Of a stretch of DNA of 64,000 nucleotides, positions 17,659 through 26,687 are shown piece after piece (position 1 is the first letter of the stretch; each line of letters opens with the position of its first letter). A program made the translations under genes and the position numbers. Below the pieces are notes generated by a model. The model ran no database searches, had not been told where the DNA came from, and saw only the letters and a list, made by a program, of their open reading frames with translations. This DNA is from Acidobacteriaceae bacterium (lineage in GTDB: Bacteria; Acidobacteriota; Terriglobia; Terriglobales; Acidobacteriaceae). Location of the stretch: NCBI GenBank assembly GCA_030041305.1, contig JASHOC010000165.1:1-64000 (forward strand), written 5' to 3'.

Positions 17659-18999
17659 CTAATGCGCAAAGAACTCGCCGTGTCCGCCGTTGGCCCAGGG
17701 GTCGTAATGGGCGGCGAAGTTGGCGCGGGTCTGCGTGCTGGGGTGGTCGTACAGCCAGAACTCGATGAAAGGATTGGGGCGCGGGTCTTCGAGCCAGGCT
17801 TCGCCGAGATGGTTGAAGGCGGCGACTGCGGTTTTTTGCGGGTCGGGCACGATGCCGTGAATCGCCTCCTGGCCGTAGATGTCGGCCTGGTGCTCGAAAT
17901 GGCGGCTGAAGGCGTTCGAGGCGGGCTGTAACAGGAAGGCGGCGATGGAGATGACGAAGAGAAGCACCACAAAGCCGGCGCGGGAGGAAAGCTCTTCGAT
18001 ATGCCAGCGGGCGCCGAAGCGGCGAACCAGCCAGGAAGCGCAGGCGGCGCAGCCCCAATAGACAAAAAAGAGGGCGACGGCGTAGCCGGCGAGCATTTTG
18101 GGAATGTGATGGAGGACGTAATGGCCGCTTTCGTGGCCAAAGACGAAGAGGACTTCATCGTCGGGAATGCGGCCGGCGGTGGTGTCCCAGACCACGATGC
18201 GCTTGGTGGCCCCGATGCCGGAGACGTAGGCGTTGAGGCCGTTCGTCTTAAGGCTGGCTTTCATCAGATACATGCGGTTGGGCGGGATGTTGGTTCCGGT
18301 GCGGGCGACGACTTGTTCGAGCTCCTGGACGAGCTGGGGATAGTGTTGGTTGAGGGGCTCGAACTTGTTAAAGATGGGCTCAAGGAGCGGTTCGACAAAG
18401 AGCGTGAGGACCAGAATGGGCAGGGTGGCGATCCACACGCCGAACCAGTAGCGGCGCGGCCAGCGACGCACGATCCAGTTGAAGAGCAGAAGAACCAGCG
18501 TGCCGATGACGAGGGTGAGGCCGAGAGCCTTGGCTTGGTCGCCGAACCAACCGCCCCAACCCTGCACGCTGATGCCGTAACCGCGGCTGACGTGCTGGCC
18601 GTACCAGTCGAAGGGAAGGCTGGCAAGGGTGGTGAGGAGGAAGAAGGCGAAGAAGAAGACGACGCCCTGCACCCAACGGCGCGCGGTGATGCGCTTGGCC
18701 CAGGCTTCGATCCCGGACCAGGCATGGGTGGCGAGCAGAATCCAGAGAAAGACAATGCCCCAGATGGCGCCGGCGATTTCCAGAATGTCGCGAATGCGGC
18801 TGAGGGCGACGGCTTTGGCGAGCTTATCGGGGGAAAGCGTGTAGGCCTGCTGGGTGTTGGCGTTGGCGGGCGGCGCGGCGGCCGTTGACGCCGGAGTGGA
18901 CGGGCTCGCGGGCGCCTGAGCAGATAGGGGCAACGGGGCAAGGCCGGCGAGCAGGAAGGCGCAACAACCCGCGAGCAGCAACGAACGTGCAAATTTCAT
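17659..18999 (-). CDS. M48 family metallopeptidase (membrane-associated)
   Basis: DDEVLFVFGHESGHYVLHHIPKM (HExxH); several TM segments; signal-like MKFARSLLLAGCCAFLLAGLAPL. Confidence 0.92.
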   Translation of the reverse strand: MKFARSLLLAGCCAFLLAGLAPLPLSAQAPASPSTPASTAAAPPANANTQQAYTLSPDKLAKAVALSRIRDILEIAGAIWGIVFLWILLATHAWSGIEAWAKRITARRWVQGVVFFFAFFLLTTLASLPFDWYGQHVSRGYGISVQGWGGWFGDQAKALGLTLVIGTLVLLLFNWIVRRWPRRYWFGVWIATLPILVLTLFVEPLLEPIFNKFEPLNQHYPQLVQELEQVVARTGTNIPPNRMYLMKASLKTNGLNAYVSGIGATKRIVVWDTTAGRIPDDEVLFVFGHESGHYVLHHIPKMLAGYAVALFFVYWGCAACASWLVRRFGARWHIEELSSRAGFVVLLFVISIAAFLLQPASNAFSRHFEHQADIYGQEAIHGIVPDPQKTAVAAFNHLGEAWLEDPRPNPFIEFWLYDHPSTQTRANFAAHYDPWANGGHGEFFAH

Positions 19000-19134
19000 A
19001 GGAAGTCTCCTCTTGTGAGCCAATCTCTGCGACAATCGAGCATACCGATGCTTTTTCCCAAAATTCCAGGATCGATTCCCAAGAATTGTAGTGCGTTCGG
19101 GCAGCGAGGCGCCGCAGTGCGCTGGTGTGCGGCC

Positions 19135-19251
19135 TTCCGGCGAAACCAGAGATTTTGTACCCCGTTAGGACCAGCGAAGGGTCGCCGCTCCTTGAGGTCG
19201 CGTCGACTTGAATGTGCGGCTTCGAGACACACTTTCTCTGGTTTCGCTATA
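19135..19251 (+). repeat. Family B palindromic element, copy 2
   Basis: TCCGGCGAAACCAGAGA...TCTCTGGTTTCGCTATAGC; 13-bp perfect stem 19140-19152/19235-19247; interior alignable to 8151-8267. Confidence 0.7.
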
Positions 19252-19266
19252 GCAGCCCTCACGGCG

Positions 19267-20970
19267 GTGTGGGTGTTTCCTGCAGCCGGCGTGACGCAGC
19301 AGCCCGATCCGCTCCTCGATGCAATGACGGCGGAGCTCCACCGGGCGTTTACTTCGCTCGGCAAAAAAGGCGATGGGCAGGGCGACGACAAGCAATTGCC
19401 GCCGTATTTCCTCAGCTACTCCGTGAGCGACGCGAGTTTCGTTTCGATTCGCGCGGAGTATGGCGCGCTGATGGGGAGCAGCGCCAATCACGAGCGCATG
19501 GCCGACGTGCAGGTGCGCGTGGGCAGTCCCAAGCTCGACAACACGCACGGCGACCACCGCAGCTCGGCGGTGAACAGCATGCAGTTGCCGCTGAATGACG
19601 ATCGCGAGGCGCTGGCGCGCTCGCTGTGGCTGGGGACGAATTCCGGCTACGGAAACGCCATTGACAATTACCTGCGCGTGAAGACGGAGGCGCAGGTGCG
19701 CGCCAAGGAGGAGGACACTTCGCCCGACTTCAGCGAGGAGGCGCCGCAGGTGCATATCGGCAAAGCGGCCCCGCCGGTGGAAGTCGACCGGGCGGCCTGG
19801 GAGCAGCGGGTGCGGGCGCTTTCGCGCGTTTTCCGCGATTACCCCGATGTGTACCAGAACATGGTGGCGCTGACGGCGCAGAACGAAACGGATTATTACG
19901 CTTCGTCGGAGGGTTCAAAGGTGGTAACGCCGCACCTCGAGGCGCGGCTGGTGGTGATGGCCGCGACACGCGCCGACGATGGCATGGATTTGTATCGCGA
20001 CCAGACTTTCGAGGCCGAGACGGCGGATGGGCTGCCAAGCCAGAAGGAGCTGGAGTCGGCGGTGGGCAAATTGGGCGAGAGCCTGGAAGCGCTGCGCCAG
20101 GCGCCGGTGACGGAGCCGTTCGACGGCCCGGCGATCTTGTCAGGCCGCGCGGCGGCGGTGTTCTTTCATGAAGTGCTGGGCCACCGGCTGGAGGGCCAGC
20201 GCCAGCGCGGCGAGGAAGAGGGCCAGACGTTTACGAAGGACGTGGGCACGGCGGTGTTGCCCAGCTTCCTTTCCGTGGCCGACGATCCCACCGAGACCAA
20301 ATTCGGCGGCACGTGGCTGAGCGGGAGCTATGAATACGACGATGAGGGAGAAAAGGCGCAGCGGGTCAATCTCATCGACGATGGAGTGCTGAAGACGTTT
20401 CTCATGTCGCGGCTGCCCATCGCCAACTTCAGCTCCTCAAACGGGCACGGGCGCGCGGAGACAGGACATATTCCCACAGGACGGCAGGGAAACTTGATTG
20501 TAACCTCAGCGAAGACGGTTCCCGAGGCCGAGTTGCGCAAGGAGCTGATCGCCGAAGCGAAACGGCAGGGCAAACCATACGGGCTGTATTTCGAGGACAT
20601 CTCTTCGGGCTTCGCGCTCACCACGCGCAGTTCGCCGCAGGCGTTTTCTGTGGTTCCGCTGGTGGTGTGGCGGGTGTATGTGGATGGCCGGCCGGACGAA
20701 CTGGTGCGCGGCGTGAGCATTGTGGGCACGCCGCTGGCAGCGATGAAAAGCATTCTGGCGACCAGCGACCGCAGCGAGGTGTTCAACGGCATTTGCGGAG
20801 CGGAATCGGGGTCGATCCCGGTGAGCGCGGTGGCGCCGGCCATGCTGCTGAGCGAACTGGAGACGCAGAAGGAGGAGCAAGGCACGGCGCGGCCACCGAT
20901 CTTGCCGATTCCGGGGGCGGACGAAAAGCAGGAATCAACGACTGGCAGCGGAACCGGAGGCGCGCGATGA
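19267..20970 (+). CDS. TldD/PmbA family metallopeptidase, active-type (HEVLGH), probably secreted
   Basis: GRAAAVFFHEVLGHRLEGQRQRGEEEGQTFTKDVGTAVLPSFLSVADDPTETKFGG. ORF is open from 19015; start uncertain, GTG at 19267 is one option, but an upstream start would complete a signal peptide (FSGFAIAALTAVWVFPAAG). Confidence 0.85.
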   Translation: MWVFPAAGVTQQPDPLLDAMTAELHRAFTSLGKKGDGQGDDKQLPPYFLSYSVSDASFVSIRAEYGALMGSSANHERMADVQVRVGSPKLDNTHGDHRSSAVNSMQLPLNDDREALARSLWLGTNSGYGNAIDNYLRVKTEAQVRAKEEDTSPDFSEEAPQVHIGKAAPPVEVDRAAWEQRVRALSRVFRDYPDVYQNMVALTAQNETDYYASSEGSKVVTPHLEARLVVMAATRADDGMDLYRDQTFEAETADGLPSQKELESAVGKLGESLEALRQAPVTEPFDGPAILSGRAAAVFFHEVLGHRLEGQRQRGEEEGQTFTKDVGTAVLPSFLSVADDPTETKFGGTWLSGSYEYDDEGEKAQRVNLIDDGVLKTFLMSRLPIANFSSSNGHGRAETGHIPTGRQGNLIVTSAKTVPEAELRKELIAEAKRQGKPYGLYFEDISSGFALTTRSSPQAFSVVPLVVWRVYVDGRPDELVRGVSIVGTPLAAMKSILATSDRSEVFNGICGAESGSIPVSAVAPAMLLSELETQKEEQGTARPPILPIPGADEKQESTTGSGTGGAR

Positions 20971-22643
20971 GGCGGAACGGCTCAATTTTGTGGGTGGTGG
21001 GGTTGGGATTGCTAAGCTTGAGCCTCAGCGCGCCGCGCTTGGCCGCCGCCCAGCAGACGCGCGCCGAAGCGGAGAAAGACCCCGTGCTCAAAGCCATGCT
21101 CGAGGAGATGGATCGAAGCATGAGCCAGTTGCAGTTGAAGGGCTTCGAGAAGCCGTTCTTCATCCAATACCGCATTGAGGACGTGGACGACTACTCGACG
21201 CGCGCGGAATTCGGAGCGAGCGAAGGCTCAGACCGCGTGCGCCAGCGCGTGGCGCGGGTCACGGTGCGCGTGGGCGATTACAAGACCGACAGCTCCGGTG
21301 GACGCGGCGATGGGTCGCTGGTGATTGCGGCGCTGGACGACGATCCGATTGCGATTCGCTCGGCGTTGTGGGACGCAACGGATCGGGCGTACAAGAGCGC
21401 GCTGGTGGCGTACGCGCAAAAGCAGGCCGCGCTCAAAGAGGTGCAAACGCCGCCGCAGGCCGACGACTTCAGCCATGAGAAGGCGATCGTTTCGCTGGCC
21501 TCGCCGGCAAGCTTAGAGCTGGATGAGGCGGCGTGGGCCAGTCGCGTGGCGCAGGCGAGCGGGATTTACCGGGCGGATGCGAAGGCGAAAGCGGCCGATG
21601 GGGATGTCGAATACTCGACCGCGGATTTTCATGCGCGGGCCACGACGAGCTGGCTGGTGACGAGCGAGGGAACCATTGTGCGCAAGGCGGAGACGGAATA
21701 CCAGGAGAGCCTTGCCGTGGGCGCCCAGGCCGCAGACGGGATGCGGCTGGACCGCTCCTATGCATCGACGGCGAACTCGCTTGAAGGTTTGGATGCGCCC
21801 CAAAAGATGGCGCAGCACGCGGTGGCGCTGATTGCGTCGCTTGAAGATTTGCGCAAGGCGCCGCTGGTCGACGAGGAATATCACGGACCGATCCTGTTGA
21901 GCTCGGACGCGGCGACTGAAGTGGTGCGTTCGCTGCTGGCGGGTGGGGTCGGGGCCACGCGCCCACCGCTCGGCGCCGAGGCGCGGACCAATGGGCCCTT
22001 TGCTTCGAGCTATCAGACGCGGGTGTTGCCTGAGTTCATGGAAGTGGTCGACGATCCGGGATTGAAGAGCTACGACGGCGTGGGCCTGGTGGGCGCGTAC
22101 GACGTGGACGATGAAGGCGTGCCGGCGCAGGCCGTGAAGCTGGTGACGGATGGGCGGCTCGAGAACTATCTTGTATCGCGCGAACCGGTAAAAGATTTTC
22201 CGCAGTCGAACGGGCATGGGCGCTCCGGAATCGCCGGCGCCGCGCGGCCCTCGATGGGCGTTCTGAAGGTCTTGGCGGTGAACGGGCTTTCGGACGAGGA
22301 ATTGAACCGCAAGCTGCTCGCGCTGGGCAAAGACAACGGCCTCCAAAGCGTCTACTACGTGGAAACCATGGGCGGCGCACGCGCGCCGCGACTGCTCTAT
22401 CGCGTAGGCCTGGACGGCAAACGCGAACTGGTGCGCGGAGCGGTGCTCGACGATGTCGACCAGCGAACGATGCGCACGGGCGTAACGGCCGCGGGAAGAG
22501 ATCTGCTGGTGACCAATTATTTCGGCGACGTGCCCACCACGGTGCTCGCTCCGGCGCTGCTGCTCGACGACGTCACGGTGCGGCGGGCGAACGAGAAGAA
22601 TGAGAAGCTGCCGTTTTATCCGCCGCCTGCCAGCGGTCAGTGA
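20967..22643 (+). CDS. TldD/PmbA family paralog lacking the HExxxH motif
   Basis: Signal peptide MRRNGSILWVVGLGLLSLSLSAPRLAAA; co-linear with the upstream protein (RVLPEFMEVVDDPGLKSYDGVGLVGAYDVDDEGVPAQAVKLVTDGRLENYLVSREPVKDFPQSNGHGRSG); ATGA overlap with the upstream gene. Confidence 0.85.
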   Translation: MRRNGSILWVVGLGLLSLSLSAPRLAAAQQTRAEAEKDPVLKAMLEEMDRSMSQLQLKGFEKPFFIQYRIEDVDDYSTRAEFGASEGSDRVRQRVARVTVRVGDYKTDSSGGRGDGSLVIAALDDDPIAIRSALWDATDRAYKSALVAYAQKQAALKEVQTPPQADDFSHEKAIVSLASPASLELDEAAWASRVAQASGIYRADAKAKAADGDVEYSTADFHARATTSWLVTSEGTIVRKAETEYQESLAVGAQAADGMRLDRSYASTANSLEGLDAPQKMAQHAVALIASLEDLRKAPLVDEEYHGPILLSSDAATEVVRSLLAGGVGATRPPLGAEARTNGPFASSYQTRVLPEFMEVVDDPGLKSYDGVGLVGAYDVDDEGVPAQAVKLVTDGRLENYLVSREPVKDFPQSNGHGRSGIAGAARPSMGVLKVLAVNGLSDEELNRKLLALGKDNGLQSVYYVETMGGARAPRLLYRVGLDGKRELVRGAVLDDVDQRTMRTGVTAAGRDLLVTNYFGDVPTTVLAPALLLDDVTVRRANEKNEKLPFYPPPASGQ

Positions 22644-22686
22644 TCAGAGTTCAGGGGTCAGGGAACAGCGGTCAGGGATCAGAGAC
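22632..22686. repeat. TCAG-rich degenerate microsatellite tract
   Basis: agcggtcagtgatcagagttcaggggtcagggaacagcggtcagggatcagaga. Confidence 0.6.
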
Positions 22687-22803
22687 TATAGCGGTTCTCC
22701 AATTGGTGTAGAGCAGAACCTCGAACGATGAGTGGCGGTTTTCCCAGGAAAACGCCACCTGGCACGCCCCTCAAAACTTCACGGGAATTGGAGAACCGCC
22801 GTA
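22687..22803 (-). repeat. Family A palindromic TA-flanked element, copy 3
   Basis: TATAGCGGTTCTCCAATTGG...CCAATTCCC...GGAGAACCGCCGTA orientation; 117 bp. Confidence 0.95.
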
Positions 22804-22837
22804 GGGGCCAGAGAACAGTGGTCGGGAAATGTGCGCG

Positions 22838-23356
22838 TCACCCATGGACCCTCGTCTTCCACGCCCCGACAATGATTCCCATGACGATCATGTCCACGAG
22901 CCAGAAGCCGGCGTTGATGGCGTAGAGCGCCCAGGTGCGCACCTCGAAGGCATACTGGGTGGCCAGAATCGTGGCCACCACGCCCAGCCACATCCAAAAC
23001 GCGACCCAAACGCCGCGCAACACCGTCTGCCGGCCGGTGCGTTGCAGGAAATAGGACATGACCGCGGCCATGACGGCCAGCGCGACGAGCGCCGTAACGT
23101 ACTGCAGCGCGGGATTGACGCCGGTGTTCATCAGCCAGTCGCGGGTGCGGCCGATGCCGGCGAGCCAGGGATCGCGGAAATACGCATACCAGCCGATTTC
23201 GAGCAGAAAACACAGGATGGCGGCAAAAACGATGGCCAGAGGATTCAGCCGGAAAGGCGGGGTTGCGGGCGCAGTCGCGGGCATGGAGCGCGGTGTCGAA
23301 GGCGACGTTGAAGGGGGCGTTGAGGGCGGCGTCGAGGGCGGCGTTTTGGGTTCCAT
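22838..23356 (-). CDS. Small multi-TM protein (DUF1761-like) with Ser/Thr-Pro repeat N-terminus
   Basis: MEPKTPPSTPPSTPPSTSPSTPRSMPATAPATPPFRLNPLAIVFAAILCFLLEIGWYAYFRDPWLAGIG...WMWLGVVATILATQYAFEVRTWALYAINAGFWLVDMIVMGIIVGAW. Confidence 0.75.
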   Translation of the reverse strand: MEPKTPPSTPPSTPPSTSPSTPRSMPATAPATPPFRLNPLAIVFAAILCFLLEIGWYAYFRDPWLAGIGRTRDWLMNTGVNPALQYVTALVALAVMAAVMSYFLQRTGRQTVLRGVWVAFWMWLGVVATILATQYAFEVRTWALYAINAGFWLVDMIVMGIIVGAWKTRVHG

Positions 23357-23794
23357 TGTTCTCCTTCGCTGGCTGGCCCCTTTGCTGGCCCGTTGCGGAC
23401 TTCTTGCTGGCCGCTTGCTGTTTTTGCAGCGATCTCCCGTTCTCCCCAATTCTGCCACGCAACCCCGCGTCGTGCTGCCGGCAACCTTCGGTTTATGCCT
23501 CCCGGTCCCCTCCAACGCCCACTGCCGGCAGGCGCGGGCGTGATCAGCGTCATCCCCGCCGGAGCCGTGTCCGAGATATTCAGGAGGGGGACAGTCTCCG
23601 CACAGCCGGTGATGCGCCAAGACCCCACGGGCGCTGCATCGGCGGGTTGCGCCCCGTAGGACGGAGGAGGGTCTTCAAAGGTGTGAAGCCCGTTTCCCGA
23701 GGACCTATCCAGCGTCTCCCGCGCAAGCCATTCTCGATGAGTGCTTTGCCCTGCTCTCTTCAATTGAAATTCAACCGGGTGAATCTCGATCGAC

Positions 23795-23911
23795 TAAAGC
23801 GGTTCTCCAATTGGTGTAGAGCAGAACCTCGAACGTTGAGTGGCGTTTTTCCCAAGAAAACGCCACCTGGCACGCCCCTCAAAACTCCACGGGAATTGGA
23901 GAACCGCCGTA
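23795..23911 (-). repeat. Family A palindromic TA-flanked element, copy 4
   Basis: TAAAGCGGTTCTCCAATT...AATTGGAGAACCGCCGTA; 117 bp. Confidence 0.95.
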
Positions 23912-24020
23912 AAAGCCGCCTTCCCATTCCGAAGACCTTCGATAGCGAAGGTCTACCGGAATGGAGGCCGCTGTACATAGCCATTTCCGCAACGTATTTG
24001 CGGCTTGCGGGTGCGATGGA

Positions 24021-25616
24021 TTACGAGAGCCCAATTCCAAACTGCTGGTAGAACTCGCCGTTTGGGTAGGAGGCAGGCAACGCCGAGTAACCCACATTGC
24101 TCCCTTCGCCGGACTCGTCCGCGCTGGCGCTGGCCGTGAGGCTTTCGCCCGCCTGGCAGAGAAAGAGACCCTCTCCTGCAGAGAAGTCCGTGGTGCGGCC
24201 ACCATTCTCCCCCACCATAATTGCCTGGTAATTCAGAATGGTTGCCAGATTGTCAGACGTGACAGTACTTCTGATGCCTTCGAGCGTCAGGGTGGGCGAT
24301 CTGAGAACGGCGCCATCCGGCTGGGTGATGCTCCAGGCAAATCCGGTGAGTTTCTGACTGCTCGAATCGGTCACTAGCGTCGTGGTAAGTTGCCACCCTG
24401 CCGGCAAGCGGTTGTTGGGCATGGACACCACGGCGTAGCTGCCCGACGATTGAATTGACCGGGAATCCCAGTTGACCAGGGGACTGCCTGGAAGATCCTG
24501 CTGCCGGTAACAGTTGACCCAGAAAAACAGCTCGTTGGCGGCGATGCGAAAGCCGAACTGCTGCCAGACGAAGGGATTCGCTCCGGATTTCTGCGCGGGG
24601 CTGTTGCAGTTGATCTGGAACGAGTAGTTCTCGGTCTTGTCCGGGACTATGTCTTCGGCGATGATGATGGTGAGATTAACCCCGGTGACCGCGCTGCCTT
24701 TGCTGGGGGACAGCACGTAGTTGTTGTTGCCGCCGGGCGGCGTCGGCAACAGGGTGGTAAAGGTATCCGGCCCGGTGTTGCCCGGGATGTCGCTCACCTC
24801 CGCCGACCAGCTGGTTCCGTCAAAGGTAGCTTCGTGAAGGCTTGCGTCGCTTCCCTCGCCCTTCCACATCGCGTAGAGTTTTCCGTTGAATTCGGCAATT
24901 GCCGCGCCCATGCTGCTGCCGACGCCAGAGATCTGGGTCTGCGCAGACCAGTTCGTCCCATCGAAGGCGGCGTACCAGAGGTTGTCATCGCTCCCGCCCT
25001 TCCACACCGCGTACAGCTTGCCGCCCATCGTCGCCAGCGATGGGCCGACGCTTGTTCCCACGCCCGAAATCTGGCTCTCGCTCGACCACGAGGATCCGTC
25101 ATACGACGCATACCAGATCTCCTTGTTCGAATCCCTGCCCTGCCAGGCCGCATACAGCTTGCCGTTAAAGCTTGCGAGCGACGGCCCCACGCTGCTTTCT
25201 ACGCCCGAGATCTGGGTTTGCCCGGACCACTTTGCGCCATCAAAGGTTGCGTAATAAAGGTTCTGGTCGAAGAGGTTCTTCCAGACCGCAACCAGCTTTC
25301 CGCTCTGGGTCCCCAACGCCGGGCCGGTATCGCTATAGATGCCGGGAATCTGCTGCTGCGCATCCCATTTGGAACCGTCGAATTTGGAGTAGAAGATGCG
25401 CGGATCGCTCCATTCGCCTTTCCACGCACCGTAGACAGCTCCGCTGAAGACTCCCAGCGACGGGCCGGCGCTGGTGTTACCGCCAAGCTGCCCGGCTGCC
25501 GCCCACTTGCCGCTTCCATTCCACGAGGAATAGAAAATGCGGTCATCGTCAGGCTCGCCTTTCCAGGCAGCGTACAGACTGCTACCGTTTGAAACCAATC
25601 CTTGCAGTTCGCTCAT
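24021..25616 (-). CDS. Beta-propeller lectin-like protein with six ~47-aa repeats and a C-terminal uncharacterised domain
   Basis: Repeats such as LYAAWQGRDSNKEIWYASYDGSSWSSESQISGVGTSVGPSLATMGGK / LYAVWKGGSDDNLWYAAFDGTNWSAQTQISGVGSSMGAAIAEFNGK. Confidence 0.85.
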   Translation of the reverse strand: MSELQGLVSNGSSLYAAWKGEPDDDRIFYSSWNGSGKWAAAGQLGGNTSAGPSLGVFSGAVYGAWKGEWSDPRIFYSKFDGSKWDAQQQIPGIYSDTGPALGTQSGKLVAVWKNLFDQNLYYATFDGAKWSGQTQISGVESSVGPSLASFNGKLYAAWQGRDSNKEIWYASYDGSSWSSESQISGVGTSVGPSLATMGGKLYAVWKGGSDDNLWYAAFDGTNWSAQTQISGVGSSMGAAIAEFNGKLYAMWKGEGSDASLHEATFDGTSWSAEVSDIPGNTGPDTFTTLLPTPPGGNNNYVLSPSKGSAVTGVNLTIIIAEDIVPDKTENYSFQINCNSPAQKSGANPFVWQQFGFRIAANELFFWVNCYRQQDLPGSPLVNWDSRSIQSSGSYAVVSMPNNRLPAGWQLTTTLVTDSSSQKLTGFAWSITQPDGAVLRSPTLTLEGIRSTVTSDNLATILNYQAIMVGENGGRTTDFSAGEGLFLCQAGESLTASASADESGEGSNVGYSALPASYPNGEFYQQFGIGLS

Positions 25617-26687
25617 ATAGAACCACCTTTCCATCGATGTCGGTTGCTGGATTTGACGATTGAGAGAGGAGACACTGGATGCACTGTCTGAGAGGTGCAA
25701 TTGGCCCGCACAGAGTATAGGCGCATCGATGCCACTCGTGGCGCGAAATATTTTCTTCTTCCGGCTTCCGGACGTACAGGCTCCGGCGAACGGCCTTCAC
25801 CCCAGTAATCCGGCCAGTCTTTGTCAATGTGCGCGAAATGCGCTCAACGACGTCGATTACTACCCGGGAACTCGGCGAATGTTGAGAAATCTTCCCCCTC
25901 GACGGGGTCGCGGATGTGTGCTCGTCTGCAAGGAGATTACGCACAAAGAATTCCCACAAAACAGGCGCGAAACGGTCTGATCAGCCATCCAGGCCCTTTC
26001 GCACAGGAGGCTCCTCCTAACCTCGACGACGGCAAACCACGCGCCCCTTCCGCCGGCCCACTCCGTCTGCCAGGCCCATTCCCATCCAGCCACCCCAAAT
26101 AATTCTTCCCGGCCTTACCGGTTATTTCGCGCCTTTCGTCACAATAGAAGTATCCAAGCCGGAAAATCGCCTCGCTTTTCGCGGGAAGTCGGCCCGTCCG
26201 AATCCCCCGGCGAACCCTGCTGGGAAGCAATTCACGCCGCAAAATGGCGCCGGAAACGCCACATGAGGGCAATCCGTAGCAAATCAGAGGCATTCCATGG
26301 AAGATTGCAACCGAAGAAAACCGGCAAAACAGCGGCAAATGCCAAAAGCAGAAGGCGCAAAGCATTTGTTTTCAGATATCTGTGGCTAAAGATATGATTC
26401 TCAAGTACTTACCTGGCAGCCCACGGCGCAAATTGCTGAAAACACGCCACTTGCTCGCGGGCGATGATTTGGTGGGGGGGGTCTTTAGCTACTCTAGCCA
26501 AAATAGCGAATCCGGAGCGCGGACATGACTGCCAAAGCGTCAGCCGAAGCCCGGAACCAGCTTGGCCCGGCCCTTCGGGGGGTGGCGCGCACCGCCCGAC
26601 CCGCATTCGCATTTTGCGACGCGGGGTCGCGCGGCAGGAGTATTCTGCCCCTTCTGAAAGAAATCTCTCCGCAAGCGAGGTTTGAAG

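Noticed and set aside
23490-23660. Possible structured RNA/riboswitch in the GC-rich stretch upstream of 23356
   Set aside because: Several short inverted repeats but no recognisable riboswitch consensus by eye; needs an Infernal/Rfam scan.
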